A stretch of 64,000 nucleotides of DNA from Litoditis marina (lineage: Eukaryota > Nematoda > Chromadorea > Rhabditida > Rhabditidae). This document shows positions 37,389-49,500 of this stretch, one piece after another (positions within the stretch are counted from its first letter, which is position 1; each line of letters begins with the position of its first letter). The notes under the pieces were generated by a model that saw nothing but the letters and a program-made list of their open reading frames with translations, was not told the DNA's origin and did no database searches. The translations under genes and the position numbers were made by a program. Where the stretch lies: NCBI GenBank assembly GCA_964036275.1, contig OZ038435.1, positions 34,413,728 to 34,477,727 on the forward strand. The letters are read 5' to 3'.

Positions 37389-40300
37389 ATGAGTGCATCG
37401 AAAGAGAAAGATATTGGATGGATGTATGAGGGTGCCAAGGCGCTCGTCAATAGAGAGGACTACCTGCTTGGCAAGAAAGTGGATAAAAATTTTGAAAAGT
37501 ACTCGGATGCCGTCAATCAACAAAAACCGGAAGCGCTCGATTCTCTTCTACACACACGGTGCGTTACGTCTATGTTACTTCCAAACTTTATCGCAGTTTC
37601 ATCGCTATATCTATCGGCCATCGTTTAGAAAGATATATATAAAATACTTGCTCATGATTATGTCCGGTCCATTCGATTTGGTTAGAGTCGAAAAAATTAA
37701 AATAAAAAGTTGAAGGTCACATTTCTCTGACCTTTGAGCATGATTTTGTATTCCTATTATGGACATTCATGGCAGTTTACCAACGATAGATGCTTAAAAC
37801 CATCTGAATCAAGTATGGTTTACAGAACTGTTGCACGTGGATTGGTATCATCCGGTATTAAAACATCTTCTCTTGAAACGCAGATTATCAAGACTGAAGA
37901 TCCACTCGTCGCTGTGAAAGTCAGTTTATATATTTATATAGGGTTTTCAGATCGAAATGAATACGCACGGAATCTTGGTGTATTGCCCGTTTTTGGTCAT
38001 TTCCTCATGACGCGACAGAAGACAGCAACTTTCTAACTAGCTCTTGCCTTTCGAAGTTGACACTACGAGCTCGTGCTAAATTTGTTTTTGATTATAGGTC
38101 AAGGAAGAGACGAAGAGACGCGAGTTGATGGACAATCCACTGATGAAATTGAAATTTCAAAAAATGCTGAAGGAAATGATGGTCGAAAAGGAGAAGAAGA
38201 GCTCGAAGAAGAGCAAAAAAAGCAAGAAGAATAAGAAAAAGAAGAAAGTGAGTTATATTGTTTTTCATAATTATTTTGATTGTTTCGTAATAGTAAGCAA
38301 AAAGTTATCTGTGATATATGATGTTGTCAGCATACAGCAGCGTCGAACATGTGAAAATTGATGATTTTGTATCAAAAATGTACAAATTGTTATGTTTTCA
38401 GCGAAATAAGTAGTCCGCTTTTCGATTTTTTTCTGACTATTTGGACAACTTTACTGAGGTATGGTTGGTTGTCAGGTTATAGTTTTTATAGAAACGAAGC
38501 CGAGACTCTTCTCCAAGCGAGGACGACTCTGACTCTGCGGATGAAGTCAAAAAGCAACGTCGTGTTCATGATGTAAGCAGTTCTATATTTTTTTATGGTC
38601 GATACCTTCTCTTTTCTTTCTTTCTATAGCCTTTTTTTCATTCACGTCTTATTCAGTCGAAAAGTTTGGAGATCTGACCAACTGAAAAATGGATAATTTA
38701 TAGCATAGCTGAAGTACTTATACTACGAATTACAGAAACATTAATAGCTCATCAAAAATCCAGAACATAAATGTTTATTTATTATTTTTGAATAATAGTG
38801 AGAGTTTTTGCTGATGCGTACTGGTAATTTGAAGAATTTCAAGGGAATTGCGTGTCTGACCTGACCCAGCTGTGTTATTCGAAAACAGGGTTGGTTGTTC
38901 TTTTCAATGTAAACTTTTATGCATTTCAATTTCAGAGCCATCACCGCGATTCAACGAGTCATCATTCCAGCAGTACACGCAGAGAGTGAGTTTATCGTGT
39001 TATATTTCTAGTCGTACCCCTAGGGGGCCAATTCCACAAGGAATCCGGTATTTCGGTAACCCTACCAGGTAACCTTAACCGGGTTACCTGGTTAACCCTT
39101 TTGTTAACCACTCGTTAACCCTCTTTTACGTTGTCTTTTGGTAGCAAATTTAGGGTTACCAAGTGGTTAACAAAAGGGTTAACCAGGTAACCCGATTAAT
39201 GGTTAACGGCTAGGGTTACCGAAATACCGGGTTAAATAAAGAATTCGCCCCCCTAGGGAGGGTTTCGCTCTTTTTGATTGTTCAGCCAATTTTCATCATG
39301 AAATTTGAAAATTTAAGAATCGTCAAACATTACTGGTGTTGGTTTTTTTCGTGTCTGTTGTTCTAAGTAGTCAGACTATTTTTAACACATTGAGTAGACA
39401 TCGTTGATATAAAGTGTAGCCAGAATCCAGAAAGTCAGATTATGATGATTATCTGGCGTTAAATGATATGCTTATGCTTTTTGATATTTTCAGCATTGGT
39501 CGATCGAGAGACAGAGCAGTAAGAACGGAAGACGTGTCTCGTGGGCGCAAGTCAAGGTGACCTTTAGTAACTTTCCATTTCACGCAATCGTTCGCCAAAC
39601 TTTATAATTTTATTTCAAAAAGTTTCAATTCTTCTTGAAACGTTCGATCGCTGGTGCAACGCTTGTTCGCTTGGCCATCTCTACAGTGCTACAGACATTT
39701 CTGAGCCTGACTCAAACTTCTAACGGTGAATAAGTTTTTGTAAGCGCAAATGATTTATTTTCATAGCCAAAAGGTGAGAAATGGAGTTTGAATGGTTTGT
39801 CACACAAAAGCAAAGCCCACAATTTCGCTCTTGTCTGTACGAAGTAGGATCCTCAAAACGTACAATTTCTTTTCACATGAAGTAAGCGAGTATCAGGAGA
39901 ATAGACAACACTCGAGTTTGGAGACATTTCGAGATTTCAAATGTTTCGTTTTCATTGCTTGATTTGTTTAGTCGAGAAGATCGTCGGGATTGCCATCGCA
40001 GCAGCTCTTCTCATGAAGATGACTCTCGAAGAAGACGGTACGCATATTATTCCATCTTTCCAACTCGCTGTTCCTGTAATATAACATTTCGACTTTGTCC
40101 ATCCAGTCACGTAAAACATGTTGTGGCGTTTTTTTTGGTTGATCGGCCCCGAAAATTGTGTGATATTTGATGAATCCAACCAGCAAACCAAACCGTTTTC
40201 GATGTATTTATGATTTCTGTACTTCTCTCTTATAGATCTTCACGACGAAAATCTTCATCTCGATCCCGATCGCGAGACCGTTCTGAAAGACGGAAACCTT

Positions 40301-43186
40301 CCAGCTCCGATGGCGGGAAGTTTTCTAATAAACGCAGGTAAGGTTTTTACCAGTGTTTTTTTTCGATGAACGCTGGTGAGTGTTATCTTAGTTTTGTCAA
40401 TTTCAAAGGTAGCAAAGGTAGCCTCAGTCTTCTATTTCCTCCTTACTTCCAATCTTCAGGTCCCCGCAATCGTCACGATCTCGGTCACCACCTTCAAGAA
40501 AGCGAGTGCAGAAATCACCCGAGGCAGACAGGCGAACGCATAGAAAGTGAGTATTGCACAAAAAAAATGTTGAGTTCCATTTTCTGTCGAGTTGTTGAGC
40601 TCTTGAGCTCTTGTTGGGGTTGGATTAGCGTCGTGGGTTTTGAGAACAAATCAGCAATCAACCTGTTTGTGTTAGGATCGTATCTACGCTATTTCTTCAG
40701 ACCAAGCGCTCGTCGTCGCCACGATTCTTCGGATTCAGATGCGTCTTCAGAAGGAACGTCAACGAAAAGACGAAGAGTGTCCCGATCGCCCAAAAGAGTG
40801 ACAAAGAAGAGCGAGAGAGATGCAAGTCGATCAAGGTAGAATGCACAGGATTCCTGTTTCACTTTTAGGGCTCCAGATTATGTTAATGTTTAATCGAAAC
40901 AATTGGCCGAAAAAATTATTGAAATAGTGAATATGTGAAATATTGTCGTTTATGACTTTAAAGATTCCTTCACAATTTTTCACGTCGGCTGTTCACAAAT
41001 ACTTATTTAGATCACCGGTTCGTCAGAGTCAGTTGGATTCGCACATTCCAGAGCATTTGCGACCTAAGGTGAGTAAACATCTTAGGGTTTATAGGTGTCC
41101 ACCTTTTAGGTATAGGAATGATTATTCTCACAATCATGCATGCTTGATCTAGAGAAAAGTTTTCTTCTTCTGCATAGTACGCGTAAACATTTGTAGTAGT
41201 ATTAACGTTCTGTGATGGGATAGTGAAGAAACACGTGAAAGTTCGGAGCTTTCCGTTTCTCTGTGCCCTATCAACTAGCCCAATATTACAGTTACTCCAT
41301 AATCTATATTTGTATCTTCCGGGGAGGTACTTTTGCTTCGTGAATACAGTCCCAAGATTGTCTGAGACTTCAATCACCACATTGTATCAAGCAATCATGC
41401 TTGTTTTTTTTTCACCGTCTCAACTTTTTAAGGCTTCCACCTCCAGTTCTGATTCGGAAGATTCGTACGAGGACAAAGGTGACAAGGAAGAACGAGAGCG
41501 CAAGAAGAAGTACGAAGGATGGGGTTTGGTAGGGGTAAGTCAGAACTTGTCGCTGAATATTCGTTATTGAAATATTTTATAGACGACAGTACCCTAGAAT
41601 ATGAAGGCCGAAGCAGCATTATCTTATTAGTTCTAAAACTGTTTCTGCACATACAGATGAGAGTTCCGCTAGGCAACGTACATTCCAGGATTCCGGGGTG
41701 AGTTCTATCCACGAAACGCACTTTGTGAACAGTGTCTGGTTACTGGTTTAGTTTATGTAATTGACATGGCTCACTCCACACGTACATTTATGCGGAAAGT
41801 GATAATTCCAGGTGAAAAAGAAGTCTGTAAAGGAGGACGGGGAACGGGTTACCGAGAATCCATACAAACTGACGAAGATGCCCACGGCTCCCGTCTACAA
41901 GGTCGGTCGCTGTGCTCAGAAGAGTCGTTAGAATATTACTTCGATATGTGTATCATACACAATATTCACTGTTCATATACAATATTCATATTATATATAC
42001 AATATTCGATATGATATGACAGACTATACACTATAATCAGAGGTGTTCTAGTTGATGGTTAACGTAACGCTCTTGCGGGAAATGTAACTTGTGTTTGACG
42101 AACCTCAGTTTATTGCATAGGCGCGATTCCCCGGTTATCCAACCGGGGGAACCTTAACTTTTACTTCATTTTGTTTGGGGGGACCCATAACATTTTCAAC
42201 ATTCCCGGGTTTGTTGGATAAGTACCTAAGGGGGACCTTTAAGTTTTGGCCTTCTCGTTGGACGGGATGTTTAACTGTTCCAAACCTCGAACCAACACTA
42301 TCCCATCCATGGTTTATTGTTCACATCGCTCCATCGAGCTTGATTCGTGTTACAGCAGAACATTGCCGTATGTCTTAGCATGTTCTTATTTTAACATTTT
42401 TATCCATACGTTATTATTTTTCTCAGAAGCCTGAGCGAAGGAAACCTTTGACGGATGAAGAGAAAGCTGCAAAACTCAAAGAAATGCAGGTTGGTGTTAG
42501 TATTGATTGCCAAATTCGAGTGACACACACTTGCGTGGTTGTTTTTGTGTATAAACTTCAAAATATCTACATCTAGCGTGCAGTAAACTGTCGACTGTTG
42601 TGTAGTATGTCCCAGAGACCCAGAATTGATATATAACATAACTATATATCACATGGGGTATACCTCGTTTTAGGCAAACACGGAGTGGCGTAACGAAACA
42701 AGGAATCGCAATATGAAGAGAACCGTGGAAGAAGACGAGAAAGAGGTCGAGGATGAAGGCAAAGCACCCTCATTCATAAGGTCAGTTCTCTAGAGACTTT
42801 TTCCCCGCAAGCAGTCTGAAGTTAGATTCACCTTGCCCACTCCTGGTAGCAGTCAGACGGGGTGCTTCATTTCTGCTGAAGTGAACAGATAGTTCTTGAG
42901 ATGAGGTACACGGTAATTGGCTGTCGTAAAAACATGACAGTTGAATCCCAACTACTCTCTCTTCGAATAGAAGCCAGTTGAACAGTACGGTTTCATGAGA
43001 GCTGAGATTTTGCGAATCAGGAGAAGGAAATGTATCCTGCTATGTTTCAGATATAAAAATTGCGTTTTCAGAGCTCAACTGAATTCAGCTACATCGGATT
43101 TATCTATCGAGCAACGATTGCAGAGCAATAAGAAGTCACTCCAACGATCCCACGGTTATATGGAGAGAAAGTTCACCTCGAAATGA
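37389..43186 (+). CDS. CWC25: Pre-mRNA-splicing factor CWC25 homologue
   Basis: Sixteen exons: 37389-37558, 37826-37919, 38098-38247, 38492-38572, 38936-38985, 39494-39556, 39972-40037, 40236-40337, 40460-40546, 40701-40835, 41011-41068, 41433-41534, 41812-41901, 42427-42489, 42674-42780 and 43072-43186. Phases agree throughout; 510 residues. CWC25 joins the spliceosome at the first transesterification. Family marks are DIGWMYEGAKALVNREDYLL, the KTEDPLVAVKVKEETKRREL to NPLMKLKFQKMLKE block, a Lys-rich run, a long RS/SR-rich middle, GWGLVG, and the conserved end EWRNETRNRNMKR to LQRSHGYMERKF. The usual N-terminal segment (LKKSWHP...VWKAEQ in other animals) is missing: the first ATG directly precedes the DIGWMY block, and an in-frame TAA lies six bases upstream. 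Either the N-terminus is truly short or a first exon was missed. An ATTCCAG acceptor just before the ATG suggests trans-splicing. Intron 5 holds a foldback element. Confidence 0.93.
39026..39249. repeat. GGTTAACC/GGTTACC foldback element, copy 4
   Basis: Starts GGCCAATTCCACAAGGAATC and ends CCGGGTTAAATAAAGAATTC + GCC. The inverted halves contain GGTATTTCGGTAACCC and GGGTTACCGAAATACC. The flanks CCCCTAGGG on both sides look like a duplicated target. It lies in intron 5 of CWC25. Confidence 0.8.
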
Positions 43187-46100
43187 ATTCACCTTCCCAT
43201 CAGTCTTTTTTTGACATTGGTTTGTTTATTGTTGTTGACGGGGCACAGTTATGTATAGTTGAGACAATGCTTACTTTTTTTTATCCAAATGCTAGTGTAA
43301 ACTATGTGGTAATATTAGGATGTGTTGCAGTTTGTGAGTCGCTAAGATCTTATTCTTTCAAGTTTTCAAGTTGTTTGTCCCTTATTCTTCCTCGTTGTGT
43401 ATTATTGCTGGTTTTGGTTAGCGGTTTTTCATTAAAAAAATGTTTATATTAAATATTCAGTCATTATTCTATTATATGGGATTTGAATATGCCTATGAAT
43501 ACCTTTTGGAAGATCATTCGTGTCCTTCCCTCAGATCAGTTACAATAATCAGTAGAGGTTTCACTTACAATAATCAGTAGAGGTTTCACCGTTTACTTGT
43601 AATCCATTTACCGGTTTGAATATCTTCATTTTAGTTTGTAAAGAAATCTAGTTGTTAGATAGTTTAGTAGGTTAGTCGGTTGGTAATTGGTCTATCCAGT
43701 CGGGGGTCACTAATTGTGTGTGGTCCTTGCATTTCCTTGCGTTCGATGGTATCTCTCTCACCCCTGCCACTTACACCCGCCCCGCCCTCTCCTACCTAGA
43801 TAGATAGATAGTCAACCTGTCGACTGATATGATGCTTAACCGATCATATTACTTTTAGTTATAAATAATCAGCTGGAACAGAACTTGTTTTGAAAAGTCA
43901 GCTGGATAATTGATTTTTTCGTTTCCAAATGGTTTAACAGACCATTTGGAGACATTTGGAGATAGAGAGTAGTTTGATTACGAGATATTATTGGTAACAT
44001 TTCAAAATAGACCAGACTACAACTAAAATTTGGCCAACTTACCAACTACCTATATTGCTCTTTTGATTTTTCGAGTATACCTGTATTTGGAATTAAAAAC
44101 CCTTCCTAGGTAGTAGATGAGGTTCTGATTCTGAATATTTTTTACGATCATGATCTTCCACTGGAACCCACGTCTACGAGTAGTGAGAATTGCTCAAATT
44201 TGAAGTTTATCAGTAATTTAAGGCACTTTGTTTGACAACTGAGAGTCATGCTAATCATTTTTGACTGGACTAAGATAAATACCCATTCTATTCCACAATA
44301 GCGGCGATTTGCTGCCGAACTGGACACTCAAGTGCTAGCCCGGGCTATGGGTTATCTGTCTAGGTCTCTTCATCCATCCTTCTCTCTCACTGCTCTCTGA
44401 CCCCGCGAATCAATACGTCGGTTTGTATGCATACATCTGTTGGCTATTTGCCAAGACCAGCTCCTTATGTAGGCGAATTTGAATGAGAACTAGTTGACGA
44501 CTCAATATTTTCTCCCAACAACTTTTCTTCAATGTGTGGACCGTTTTTCATTTGTTTTAACTGGAATTACTTACGCGAATTCTACTTATATGTTCAATGT
44601 TACACACTACATTTTGATTAATGGAACGTAGAGGTATTAGTAGGACATATAGTTCAGAAGTATTCAGTTACCTGTGGTTTCGTTTGTAGATTGTAAAGTT
44701 GCAAAAACGACTTTTACAAATTATAGAACGATTTTTCACTGCGTATATGTGAAATCTTTTAACCAGAATCGTTTTCCTGAAAGTGCGGAAATTAAAAGAA
44801 TTTGGTTTATTTTATTAACTAAACTTATTTACTTACTCACTGTTCTCTTAGTTCTTAGGATTTCCCACTGGGGAAATTTAATGCGCGCTCTCTCCCGGCC
44901 GAACTGAATGCAGGGGTTCAAGCTTTGAAATTGAAATGTTCACCCTTATTCCCTCCTTACTGCGGAGGCGGACTTGGTTGATGAAATCTAGAACTTCCTT
45001 CTCTGCTACTAACCTCAGAAAATTTGGACATTTGTTGCAACAGTATCGAAGTTGACGTGTTGTAATCGGAAAACGGCTTTCTTTTTGAAGAATAGTCGAA
45101 CTTTACTGATGTGTGAATCCCCTTCTATTTGAGTCTTGGTTATCCTTGTGTTTCGCAATAAGCTTTCGACATCCTGCTGCTTTTTGGTTGCCAGTTTAGC
45201 TAGATGGCTGCCCTCGCTGCTCAGTTACACTGTGGCAGATTGCGGCCAAAACGGCTGTCGTGTGGTGCCGACCTCTTTCCACACGCCCCCGCTTTCTATA
45301 CATATCGATTGACTTCGATAACATAGTTAACTATCTATTCCTTGTGTTGCAAACGTGTTATTCTGCGATTTGAGCATTCGAGACATATGTGGGAAAGAGG
45401 TAATTTTGATGGCAAATTCCTAAGTTAACTGTAATGCAACGTACTTGTTATGCCATGTTTAAGAGAAATAGAATATCAATTCAGTGGATATCATGTGGTT
45501 GAAAGTTTTACTTGATGTTTGGGTGGAAATCGTGAATTGGTATGCTCGTTAATGCATGTTTCGGTCATCATTCTTCATTCGCTTCCGTAAATTTATGTCC
45601 GATTGTTATCAGTAGCGAATAGATTCTCTTCGTCTTTGAATTTTCACTCCTCGACTACTCCTCGATCACGGAAGATTTCCTTTTGTATGTAGATGGTTGC
45701 CGTTTTGCGTTATATCTCATTTTCTGAAATGCCTGAGAGTTGATATAAACGGAAAGAGGGTTCAGTTCAATTCGGACAGAATCTTTGGTTTGATTAGTCA
45801 CGTAAAATCCAATTGAATACTCATGATCGATTATTTGCCTTTCTCGGGGTTCCATCATGTTATCATTGATCATTCCCAATAGTGTTCCGCGTGGAAATGA
45901 CTCACTCAAAAACATTTGCTTTCACTTGTTGCTTGTATGTACAGTGTCAGAGATATATTTCATTTAGATGTGTTTTTTTCTAATCCAGAAACTCACATGA
46001 GGTAGTTCTCATCATATCATACTTTTCTCTGATTCTTCAGTTTTGCTTGGAAAATAACTTCACATGAGGGATTATTTGTTTGCTGATTGGTACTTTCTCT

Positions 46101-46526
46101 TTTATGGCTATCGATCGATCCATACCAATAGTTATTATGTTTCCAGACCGGGCCGACCAGCAACTGTTGTGAACGTCTGGTGAACTTGCTGGCTCTTGCT
46201 TGTCGGGTACCTACACAAGTCAGTTTTTTGTTTGTTTTAATAAGTTGATATATTTATGTTTCCGGTATTTGTTTTCAAACTTTGGTGCTCAAATATCATG
46301 TTTGTTTTCTCACTCGTTTTGTCGACACATTTGTGATAGGTTGTTTGATGCGTCCAATAGGTAATTCAATACGCGAATGTTGGTATTCATGTTTCCAACG
46401 TTTCCTGAAAAGTTTTCACCTTCAGTCCACTGATTTTTGATCTCCAGTTACAACGTACAGCTAAAAGTGATGTTTTTCTCATAAAAATAATCCCGAAAAT
46501 GTAAATATATTTTTCATACTTTCAGA
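43187..46526. other. 3.3-kb intergenic region before beta-integrin
   Basis: Mostly featureless AT-rich sequence. Seen: a 25-bp direct duplication at 43541-43588 (ACAATAATCAGTAGAGG twice), a short (GATA)n at 43799-43810, a weak minus-strand ORF at 45655-45915, and a GC-richer stretch around 45190-45300. A possible non-coding 5' exon of the integrin gene lies at about 46147-46206, bounded by a GTTTCCAG acceptor and a GTACCT donor. Confidence 0.5.
45655..45915 (-). CDS. Possible small or fragmentary gene, 86 codons
   Basis: An uninterrupted ORF from ATG to TAG (MFLSESFPRGTLLGMINDN ... RQPSTYKRKSSVIEE). The sequence is not low-complexity, and the ESFPRGTLLG start with a later YSIGFYV resembles part of a cadherin-type strand pattern, but the fit is weak. 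No flanking exons in phase were found. It may be a genuine short protein, an exon of an unrecognised gene or chance. Confidence 0.3.
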   Translation of the reverse strand: MFLSESFPRGTLLGMINDNMMEPRERQIIDHEYSIGFYVTNQTKDSVRIELNPLSVYINSQAFQKMRYNAKRQPSTYKRKSSVIEE

Positions 46527-49500
46527 ATGTTTGCGGTACTAGCGGCCGTTCTGGTCGCTGTCGCTTTCGCAGCAGACGTCAGCGACTGGAGAACCGGCGA
46601 CGGTTAGTTTCCTATACTTTGTATTTCACAGAAGTTGTTATTGATTAGTTGTTGTGATCGGATGAATTAACCAGTGAGAAGAAACGTGAGATTTTTTCGA
46701 TGAACTTTCTTGCCTATAATATTTGAGCAAGCCCCCTGCATGATTGAACACTATCGTTCCAGTTACGGGCGAGGTGTTGCAAAGCAAGAAGGATTTCCCC
46801 TGTTATTCTCTGTCGCGAGAGAACTACACCTGCGGAGCTTGTATTCAGTTCCACGACTCGTGTGCCTGGTGCGGCTCACCGGTAGGTGTCTATATCACAA
46901 TGAGATGGCTCATTTCCATGCTACAATTTGGTTTTCCGATTAGCCAAGAAAATTGTCGGATTGCGCTCTGTTTTCGCCATAGGAGGGATTGTGTCGGTTG
47001 CAGGAAGTATAGGGCCCCCTCTACCTCATAATACAAGACCTTTCAGAGTGTTTGAATAGTTATGGTTCTCCTCAGTCTATATGAAGCGTGAGTTATAGAT
47101 CTCCTGGTCATATAACCGACGCATTTGGATGGACAACGGCGTCCTTTTTGGGTTTGACTGTATTTGAAGGTGGTAGTGAAAAGTTCTCTAGATGATAAAT
47201 GTCCTGTACAGATAACAGCCTTCCGTAATTCCGTTGTCTGTGCATTCCTGCGTCATATCAAGTGTTATTTCCAGCTTTTTGACAAGTCGAAACCGTATGC
47301 CCGATGTGACAACCGAGCTCGTTTGTTGGAACACGGCTGCCCCGAGAGCTATATTGAAGACCCGCAGACAAAACTCGACGTGGAAAAGGTACGTTGCACG
47401 GATATTATATGGTAATCGCACTAGAATCCTACTTTAGTCAAGCCTTGACGCTTTATTTTGAAGTATAATTTGAGGAATACTGCTTCTAACAATAGTTTTT
47501 TTAAACTTTACTTGTAAATGTATTTTGGAGGTAACTTTCTTTTTGAAGGATTTTGAAGGTAAGGTATGTTTCTTCACTTGATCAATGAGGAGCGTCAGGT
47601 TTCCTAAATGCAGCAAAATTAAGTGCTAAATGTTGACTAGTATTTCCAGTCTATTCTCATTACAGGATGTTCCCCTGACCAACCAGGGTGAAGTAGAGAA
47701 GGAAGAAGACGCCATTCAATTGAAACCTCAGGAAATGTTTGTCGAAATCAGGCCAAGTATGTTTGTTTCCCTGTTTTCTCTTTTTACAATCAGAATCTTC
47801 CATATCTGACTACTCTCAATACTAAACGTATTCCTCGAGGAGTTTAAACCAGTTCTAGTCGTTGTCTTAGTTTTTGTTGCGCTTGGTTTGCATTTACTAT
47901 ATGGAAAACACAGAAAAAATATCCATGGTTAAGTGTATATTTATAAATGTTCTCGATTGTATAAATGTGTACTTTGTAGCTGTAGAATAACAGTATCGAT
48001 TATTTGTAATGTGTTACAGAGTCACGTGTTCGATTCAACGTCACCTACAGACAGGCAGTTGACTATCCCGTAGATCTCTACTACTTGATGGATCTCTCCT
48101 ATTCCATGAAGGACGACAAGAGAAAATTGTCCGAATTGGGAGACTTGCTTGGTGAGTATTTTTATCAGTATGGTAACTAATAATGATAGTGACAATGATA
48201 AAACTTGGTTTACTTTCAACTCAACGTTGTGGGTGTAGTGGTGGACGAAAGTGCAACAGGTTCGAAACCAAGATGAACGAGAAAGTTGCACATCTCTTCC
48301 CTGCTGTACGCAGTTGCAATTGTTGAAGATTATAGTGATTCATTAATGCATGGAAAACTGGTTAAAACGTCGTTTTTGGGCATCACACTTTTGTAATGGA
48401 GTATGTATGATTATTTACAGCCGAGCGAATGAGGACTATCACCAAAAATTTCCGACTCGGCTTCGGCTCGTTTGTGGACAAGAAACTCATGCCCTTCATC
48501 GATCCACGTATTGAAAAGTGAGTTACAGATTGTGATATGTTTTCAAGGATTCATATTTTAAATTCGTGATATATGACTTGGTAGATTAAGATTTAACTAG
48601 TTCTGAAGTGGAGCTAGAAGTGCACAGTTTTATATAGCACTTGATATGTGATTGTAATGAAAATGGCATATATTTTCAACAAGTGATTATCAACACATGC
48701 CTCAAGAAGGCAAGGAACGAAATATTTTCTAACTGGTTTCATCATACTGTGTTTCCAGACAAAAGTCTCCCTGTCCCGAGCCCTGCGCTGAGCCATACGG
48801 GTTCAAGCATCAGATGACCCTCACAACCAACACAGCCAAGTTCAAGGTTAGTTCTGTGTCAGAAATCCAGTAAAATTGTTCATATAGATAGCCACAATTC
48901 AAGGAATAGGTTACTTTGCCACTGAATTCGCGAAAATGTTGGCCTTGTCGTGATGCAAAAGCGTAAATGTTGTCATATTTTAAAGTTAAAACGGGATTTT
49001 TCGAGAATAGTCGTACTTTACTGGTTCATCACGCCAACGGACCATTCGCCAACGCCGACGCCGGACGACGCCGACGCCGGCCAACGGGGGAGGAGGCAGT
49101 TCGGAGTTATAACCGAACCGTGAGAAGAGGCCGAGTCCGGCCACCCAATATCCGTGGCGAAGAGATATTCCGAGTATGCAGAGATAAGGATATCTGGAGG
49201 GCAGTCAAGGAACACCATTTCGCAACGATTTGAAGTGATCTAATAAATCTTGAAATCTTGAAATCTTACTGGTGCATTCTTGTAGATACTGTGCTTCCGT
49301 TTAGTTTTCTCAATTTTATTTCGTATTTAGAGATATTATGTGAGTTCTTCTGTTTTCAGGCCGAAGTGGAGAAAGCCGAAATTTCCGGTAATCTCGACGC
49401 TCCTGAAGGAGGATTTGACGCCGTTATCCAAGCACTCGCTTGTAATGTGAGTTTTTTCAAGCGGTTTTGTAGTCTTCATTGTCGTTCGAACTTTCGATGG

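Noticed and set aside
40000..40200. Minus-strand ORFs opposite CWC25 exon 7
   Set aside because: Shadow of the RS-rich coding sequence on the other strand.
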